This document shows, piece by piece, positions 59,524 to 64,000 of a stretch of DNA of 64,000 bases. The notes beneath the pieces were generated by a model. The model made no database searches. It was not told where the DNA came from and worked only from the letters and a program-made list of their open reading frames with translations. The number at the start of each line of letters is the position of its first letter. The first letter of the stretch is position 1. The position numbers were made by a program, and so were the translations under genes. The DNA comes from Deltaproteobacteria bacterium. Lineage in GTDB: Bacteria; Myxococcota_A; UBA796; GCA-2862545. The stretch is taken from positions 1-64,000 of the forward strand of contig REDI01000049.1 of NCBI GenBank assembly GCA_007693595.1, given 5' to 3'.

Positions 59524-60801
59524 ATGTCCGAGACCCTGCGTTGGCTGGAGCGCGCCCGAATCTCTCCAGAAGCGGTGAGAGACGCCCTGTGGACCTTACG
59601 AGATCCGGAACAGGCTCGCATGGCGGCCCTCGCGCTGCGCGCGGTCGGGCCTGCGGGGGCTGGGGCCCTCGCCGAGGCGCTGGAGGTGCCCGAGGCGCGG
59701 GTGAGGGCGGTGGTGATCGAGACGGCGGCGCTGCTCCCGAGCCTCACGGCCGCGCTGGCCGACAGGGTGGACCAGGAACCACTCCCTTGGCTCCGTCGGG
59801 CCTTGGTTCGGGCCGTCGCGCCTCGATCTCCAGCGCGGGCCAGGGCTTGGAGCTGCGCCCCCGATCTCACCGTGCGCGCGGAGGCGCTACGAGCCTGTCC
59901 CAAGGATGAGGCGTCGGCGTCGCTCGCGGCCGCTGCCTTGCGCGAGCTCGATCCAGGCGGCCGCGCTGACCCTGCCGACCGCGTCGTGCGCGTCGTGCGC
60001 GTCGAGGTCGCCTGGCATGCCTGTACGATCCTCGCCGTGTACCCGGTGGCCGATACCGCGGAGATCCTGCGCTCTCTCAGCCGCTCCCCCAACCCCTTTC
60101 TGGCGAGCCAGGCCGCCCTTGCCCTCGTCGCGGGGGGCGGCCGCGCTGCGCCTTCCATGGGTCGGCTCTTCGACCCTGCGGTGCCCTCAGACCTTCAGGG
60201 AATGACTAAGCTGCGCGACGAGGACCCCCGCGACCTCGAGCTCGCCGAGATCGGACTCCTCCGGGGAGCCGAGCCTCTCCTTCTCCGCGCCGCGCTGGGA
60301 CGGCTTTCGTCCTCGCCGGCGACGAGCGCGGCGATCGCTGCCGCCCTGTCCCACCCCCTGCCCGAGGTGCGTAAGCTGGCGCTCACGGCGCTCGATCGCC
60401 GTAGGGATGACCCGGTCTGGGAGGCTTACGAGCGCATGGAGGCCGAAGAGCCCGAGCCGGAGCTCCGCGAGGCCTTGCTGTGGACCCTGGGCCGGCGCTC
60501 GGAGCCGCCGAGCCTTCGGCCTTTGATCCGCGCGGCCTGCCGGGAGCGCTCACCTAGCCGGGAGGTGGCGATCCAAGCTCTCTTGGCACGGGTCAAGCGC
60601 ACGGCGCGTGCCCGTACCCAAGAAGCAGGGGAGGCCTTGGTCTCGAGACTTCGCGACGGCAGTCTGCGAGAGCGAGGGCTGGCGGCGGAAGCGCTGGGGC
60701 GTTTCTCGGATCCCCAGACGGCTCAGGCGCTTCGATCGGCGCTCCCACAGGCTCCGCGCGAGCTCCGCGCCCGGATCGAAGAGAGCCTCCAGCGGCGCTG
60801 A
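59524..60801 (+). CDS. HEAT-repeat protein
   Basis: 425 residues; ATG at 59524 with GGAGG 5 nt upstream; an in-frame extension upstream is not supported. Built of Ala/Leu/Arg-rich helical pairs, e.g. ALRAVGPAGAGALAEALEVPEARVRAVVIETAALL and LVSRLRDGSLRERGLAAEALGRFSDPQTAQALRSALPQAPRELRARI. Probably an alpha-solenoid scaffold. No signal peptide. Partner unknown. Confidence 0.82.
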   Translation: MSETLRWLERARISPEAVRDALWTLRDPEQARMAALALRAVGPAGAGALAEALEVPEARVRAVVIETAALLPSLTAALADRVDQEPLPWLRRALVRAVAPRSPARARAWSCAPDLTVRAEALRACPKDEASASLAAAALRELDPGGRADPADRVVRVVRVEVAWHACTILAVYPVADTAEILRSLSRSPNPFLASQAALALVAGGGRAAPSMGRLFDPAVPSDLQGMTKLRDEDPRDLELAEIGLLRGAEPLLLRAALGRLSSSPATSAAIAAALSHPLPEVRKLALTALDRRRDDPVWEAYERMEAEEPEPELREALLWTLGRRSEPPSLRPLIRAACRERSPSREVAIQALLARVKRTARARTQEAGEALVSRLRDGSLRERGLAAEALGRFSDPQTAQALRSALPQAPRELRARIEESLQRR

Positions 60802-60840
60802 GGCCGGGAGGCTCTCTACCCTACGTCGCGCGAGCTCTGG

Positions 60841-61302
60841 CTACTCGCCCCATTCGCTGCGGATGTAGGCGACCGCCGCCTTGGCGTCTTGCTCGTTCAC
60901 CACCGAGCCCCAGGGCGGCATAATGCCGACATCGCCGCTCACGCCTTCGCGGATCGACTTGACCAGCGCCGCGTCGGACTTTGCGAGACGAGCAGGATCA
61001 TCGGGGAAGCTTGCGGCTTGGCCATTGTTCCCCTTGCCGTCGGCCCCATGGCAGGCGACACAGTAGGTGTTGTAGACCTCTTTGCCGCGGGCGACCGGAT
61101 CGGGCGCAGCTTCTTCGGCGTCGGGATCGATGCTGCCGCCGACCTCGGTCGCGGTCGCCTGGGTGTCCTTGACGTCTTCGGCGTGGTGATGATCCAGACC
61201 GAGCTCTTCGCGGACTTCCGCCCGAACACGGTCGTAGTTGGCCTGGTTGGGGTTGGTCGCTCCGCAAGCGGTGAGCGCGAGAGAGAGCAGGATGAGGCGC
61301 AT
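60841..61302 (-). CDS. Cytochrome c lipoprotein (single heme)
   Basis: 153 residues. MRLILLSLALTAC lipobox, then a charged linker with a His triplet (ELGLDHHHAED), then a cytochrome c domain with TYCVACHGADGKGNNGQAASF and the Met ligand region DVGIMPPWGSVVNEQDAKAAVAYIRSEWG. Third monoheme lipoprotein cytochrome in the window. Probably a membrane-anchored electron carrier; the His-rich segment could bind metal. Confidence 0.9.
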   Translation of the reverse strand: MRLILLSLALTACGATNPNQANYDRVRAEVREELGLDHHHAEDVKDTQATATEVGGSIDPDAEEAAPDPVARGKEVYNTYCVACHGADGKGNNGQAASFPDDPARLAKSDAALVKSIREGVSGDVGIMPPWGSVVNEQDAKAAVAYIRSEWGE

Positions 61303-61339
61303 CGGAGGGCTCCGGGTTCGGTTCGCGTCTGGGCCGGTC

Positions 61340-62260
61340 CTATCCGCCCTGTCTCATCCTGCCACTGCCACGCGTTGTGGCAAGGGAGGGAGATGTCTTC
61401 GGTCCTGGCTCCCCGGGGTCGCGCCAGAAGTAGATCAAGGCCGCTCCCACGACGAGCAGCCCGATGGTCGCCCAGAGCAGGGCCCAAAAGATGGCGGGGA
61501 CCCCGGTATAGTTTGCCATGTTCACGGCGTCGGAGTGGCCGACGCCCTGGGTCGTTCGCGAGATCAAGGTCCGCACGCTGCGCAGGCCGTCGAGCGAGAT
61601 TTGAACGCCGAGAAAGACCACGACGAACTGACGGAGGCTTGGCGTGGCGGCGATCGCTGCGGTTAGGAGCAAGGCGCCGGCGCCCACCCCGACGGCCCAG
61701 GTGACCATCGCGCCGCTGAGGAACAGCCCCACCAAGGCGCCGAGGACGAAGAGGCCGCCGAAGGCGCTGAGGAGCGCGGTGGCGATCCACCGCTTCTTCC
61801 GCGCGCGCTCCACGGCGAACCCCAGGCAGCCCAGGCCTGCTCCCGCCCCTGCCGCCGCCGCGAAGACGGTCAGGTTGCTTGCGAAGACGACGGTCGAGAG
61901 GAGGGTGGCGGCTCCCAGGGCGATTAGGGTGGGGCGTGCCCAGCGCTGGCGCCGTCCAGCGAGCAGGAGTAGGGCTCCGGTGAGGGTGGTGCTCAGGTAC
62001 CCAGCCGAGCTCGTGAGGATCCTGCCGCTGCCACGCGAGGTCACGCGCCCGCTGGTATCGAGGTTGACGCGCAAATCGAGGACCTCACCCCCGGTGAGCA
62101 CCGCCATCACGGCGTGACCTGTCTCGTGGATGAAGGTGTTGAAGAGCCGCGCGGGGTAGGTGAGTAGGAAGCCGAAGGGGAGAACCATCCCCAAGATCAC
62201 GAGCGCGGCTGCTATGAGCAGCATGGACCGGGCTCTCCAGGGCGACGAGGCTCGACTCAT
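61340..62260 (-). CDS. M50B-like membrane metallopeptidase
   Basis: 306 residues with seven to eight membrane helices. HETGHAVMAVLTGGEVLDLRVN carries the HExxH zinc motif within a membrane helix, as in the M50B-like/YUP8H12R.19-type family. No clear NPDG-like second motif was seen, so it may be a degenerate or separate branch. It overlaps the start of its downstream (3') side with the EEP gene by 4 nt, so the two are co-transcribed. Confidence 0.8.
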   Translation of the reverse strand: MSRASSPWRARSMLLIAAALVILGMVLPFGFLLTYPARLFNTFIHETGHAVMAVLTGGEVLDLRVNLDTSGRVTSRGSGRILTSSAGYLSTTLTGALLLLAGRRQRWARPTLIALGAATLLSTVVFASNLTVFAAAAGAGAGLGCLGFAVERARKKRWIATALLSAFGGLFVLGALVGLFLSGAMVTWAVGVGAGALLLTAAIAATPSLRQFVVVFLGVQISLDGLRSVRTLISRTTQGVGHSDAVNMANYTGVPAIFWALLWATIGLLVVGAALIYFWRDPGEPGPKTSPSLATTRGSGRMRQGG

Positions 62261-63504
62261 CGGGCGATCTGCAGCTCGACGGCGACGGCGTAGTGGTCGG
62301 AGAGCTCGTAGTCTACCCCCTCCAGGGGCTCGGTGTAGGCGAGCCAGGCCTTGTTCACGCGGACGTAGCGGTTGGGGTCGCGCAGCAAGACGTGATCGAT
62401 GCGCGCAGGCGGCTCATCGCCGGCGTAGCTCTGGAAGAAGGTGTAGTTGCAGTCCGTGACCGTGTGGACCCGTCGCGCGGACTCGCGCTCACAGAAGGCG
62501 CCGTCGCCGTAGGGGGCCTCGCGGTAGAGCTCGCCGAGGCCGGTTGGAACGTGCAGACCCGCCTCGACATCGCCGGGGGGACCGTGCAGGGCGAAGGTGT
62601 CGACCATGCCGCCATAGTAGGCGAGCAAGGGAAAGGCGGAGGCGTTGCGTAAGTAGCCGGTGTGGCGCTTTCCGTCGGCGTCGACCCAGGCATCGTTGGC
62701 GTAGTAGGGCCCCGCGTTGATGTCGCCACCCAGGATCACGATCCCTGGCTCCTCGCCCAGCACCAGGCCGAGCTCACGGGCTTGCCGGTCCCGGAGGTGC
62801 CAGAAGTCGTAAAAGGCCGACATATGGGTGGTGGCCAGGGTGATGGTGTGGCTCGTGTTGAGCAGACGGAAGGAGTAGGTGAGGTAGCCGCGCTTGATGT
62901 TCGGCCCAGGCCAGCGCTCCACCCTGCGCTGGGCATCGAAGAAGGCCTCGGTGCGGTCGACGCTCATGCCCGCGACCTCGTCTCGCACGAAGATCGCGGT
63001 GCCGTGGCGCTCGGAGTCGCGTCGGCTGCCGACCCAGGCCGTATAGCCGTTCTGCTCTGCGACCTCGACGAAGCGCTCGGTGTGGTCCCACTCGAAGAGC
63101 TCTTGGATCAACAAGATGTCCCAGTCATCGGTGAAGAGGACCTGGAGCTGCGCTTCGAGGCGCTCTTCGACGTGGGGCATCTGGACGCGGGTGAAGAGGT
63201 AGGGACGATCCAGCAGAGCCACGTTGTAGTTCAGGATCCGCAGGGTCACGGGGTCGACGAGGTCGGGGAGGGCTTGGTGAGCCTCGGTCATGGCCTGCTG
63301 CCAGGTGGTGGGGTTGGGGGGCCGCGTGGGTCGGACCCGTCGGTTGAGGAGGTCATCGACCGAGGCGTCGAGGCCGTAGGCGGGGGCTAGGTGGGCGAGC
63401 GCCTCGGTCTCGTCGAGCAGGGCTAAGTCTTTTTCGAGGTCGCCGATCTTGGGGGCGCTGCTTCCGGAACAGGCCACGAGGAGAAGGGAAGCGAGAATGC
63501 GCAT
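62257..63504 (-). CDS. Endonuclease/exonuclease/phosphatase-fold lipoprotein
   Basis: 415 residues. MRILASLLLVAC lipobox. EEP-superfamily motifs in order: ILNYNVALLDRPYL, DILLIQELFEWDHTERF, ATTHMSAFYDFW, VILGGDINAGPYY, ARIDHVLLRDP, LSDHYAVAVELQ, supplying the metal-binding Glu and the Asp/Asn/His catalytic set. Closest in feel to bacterial sphingomyelinase-C-like phosphodiesterases, which act outside the cell on phospholipids; DNase activity is the alternative. Stop overlaps the M50B-like start (ATGA). Confidence 0.85.
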   Translation of the reverse strand: MRILASLLLVACSGSSAPKIGDLEKDLALLDETEALAHLAPAYGLDASVDDLLNRRVRPTRPPNPTTWQQAMTEAHQALPDLVDPVTLRILNYNVALLDRPYLFTRVQMPHVEERLEAQLQVLFTDDWDILLIQELFEWDHTERFVEVAEQNGYTAWVGSRRDSERHGTAIFVRDEVAGMSVDRTEAFFDAQRRVERWPGPNIKRGYLTYSFRLLNTSHTITLATTHMSAFYDFWHLRDRQARELGLVLGEEPGIVILGGDINAGPYYANDAWVDADGKRHTGYLRNASAFPLLAYYGGMVDTFALHGPPGDVEAGLHVPTGLGELYREAPYGDGAFCERESARRVHTVTDCNYTFFQSYAGDEPPARIDHVLLRDPNRYVRVNKAWLAYTEPLEGVDYELSDHYAVAVELQIAR

Positions 63505-63604
63505 GGGGTACTCCTATTTCGGAGTGAGTCTATCCTATGTGGACCGAGCGACGCGGAGAGAAGGATCTCGTTAAGGCGGAGGGCTCGATGCAAGGAGTCG
63601 CTGG

Positions 63605-64000
63605 ATGACTACTTTTTCCAACCCTGCCCCGCCTCTTATCGAGCGCTGGCGCGCCATGGCAACCAAGGCGAGCGGCGGGAAAGATCCAGAGGCGCTGACG
63701 GCGCGGCTGGGGGCGCTCTCGCTTCCTGCCTTGTGTTGGGAACGGCCCGAACCAAGCTTGCCCTCGGGTCGGGTGGGGCCCTGGGAGCCCCGGCAGCCCC
63801 TCGCCTCACCCGATCGGTCCGAGATCGCTGAGCTCTACGAGCGCTTCGTGGCACCTCTGCTCCTCGCGGAGCCTTCGTGCCTCGCGGGGGATCCCAGCGC
63901 GGTCCCCGACCCTGCCTGGCTCGAGGCGATCCTGCCCGAGGGGGCCCTGGGGATGCCTGTCGCGATCCAGGCGGGGGCCTCCGCGGGTGCGGTCCTCGGC
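63605..64000 (+). CDS. Unknown protein, N-terminal part (continues past window)
   Basis: 132 codons from ATG at 63605 with AAGGAG 8 nt upstream; open to the last base. No signal peptide. Pro- and Ala-rich, MTTFSNPAPPLIERWRAMATKASGGKD..., ending in a Gly/Ala-rich stretch. No family recognised. Confidence 0.65.
   Translation, partial: MTTFSNPAPPLIERWRAMATKASGGKDPEALTARLGALSLPALCWERPEPSLPSGRVGPWEPRQPLASPDRSEIAELYERFVAPLLLAEPSCLAGDPSAVPDPAWLEAILPEGALGMPVAIQAGASAGAVLG

Overview
The window is high-GC bacterial chromosome. It looks like a Myxococcota-like or other deltaproteobacterial free-living aerobe. This rests on many short lipoproteins with Asp/Thr-rich or Ser-rich linkers, an NtrC-family sigma-54 regulator, M61 peptidases, ECF sigma factors and GC-rich coding with GTG/TTG starts. 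The taxon is an inference, because there is no rRNA or marker gene to fix it. There are no insertion sequences, prophage genes, tRNAs or CRISPR arrays.

Layout. 1-6.2 kb: two surface lipoproteins, a CFA-synthase-like methyltransferase, an HtrA-type protease and a DsbD_2/TauE-like membrane protein, all on the minus strand. 6.4-13.8 kb: a complete cbb3 oxidase operon, ccoNOQPGHIS, with overlapping genes and a 42-residue ccoH. 13.9-20.5 kb: an amidohydrolase, two cytochrome c lipoproteins, an NtrC-type regulator, a histone-deacetylase-fold protein with an extra C-terminal domain, an 82-residue unknown protein and a universal stress protein. 20.6-23.9 kb: a CrtU-like carotenoid oxidoreductase and a Tat-exported PhoD-like phosphatase. 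24-30.4 kb: a TetR-controlled RND efflux operon. 30.4-37.1 kb: an acyltransferase and a type-I-secretion-like ABC/adaptor/TolC operon whose ATPase has lost most catalytic residues. 37.1-55.5 kb: housekeeping, lipid and envelope genes, including two M61 peptidases, an ECF sigma/anti-sigma pair, an acyl-CoA synthetase, DksA-like, ABC-F, and a TonB receptor with a partner lipoprotein. 55.6-58.5 kb: no credible protein gene, but a 2.8-kb segment that reads as one giant structured non-coding RNA with its own promoter and intrinsic terminator. 58.6-64 kb: yaaA, a HEAT-repeat protein, another cytochrome c lipoprotein, an M50B-like peptidase, an EEP-fold lipoprotein and a truncated unknown gene.

Two things stand out. 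First, the giant RNA candidate (about 55667-58467): thirteen CUUCGG tetraloop signatures on the plus strand against two on the minus, dozens of perfect hairpins, a possible helix joining its two ends, and a 14-bp UUCG terminator followed by T7. I cannot match it to a known RNA family. Second, a sigma-54 regulon that can be read from the sequence. Four -24/-12 promoters (ccoN, the regulator itself, and the divergent pair 82-aa gene/usp) are each accompanied by an upstream TGTGC-N6-GCACA-type inverted repeat, and the NtrC-family activator lies in the same cluster. This would place a high-affinity terminal oxidase under enhancer-dependent sigma-54 control together with a stress protein and a small unknown protein.
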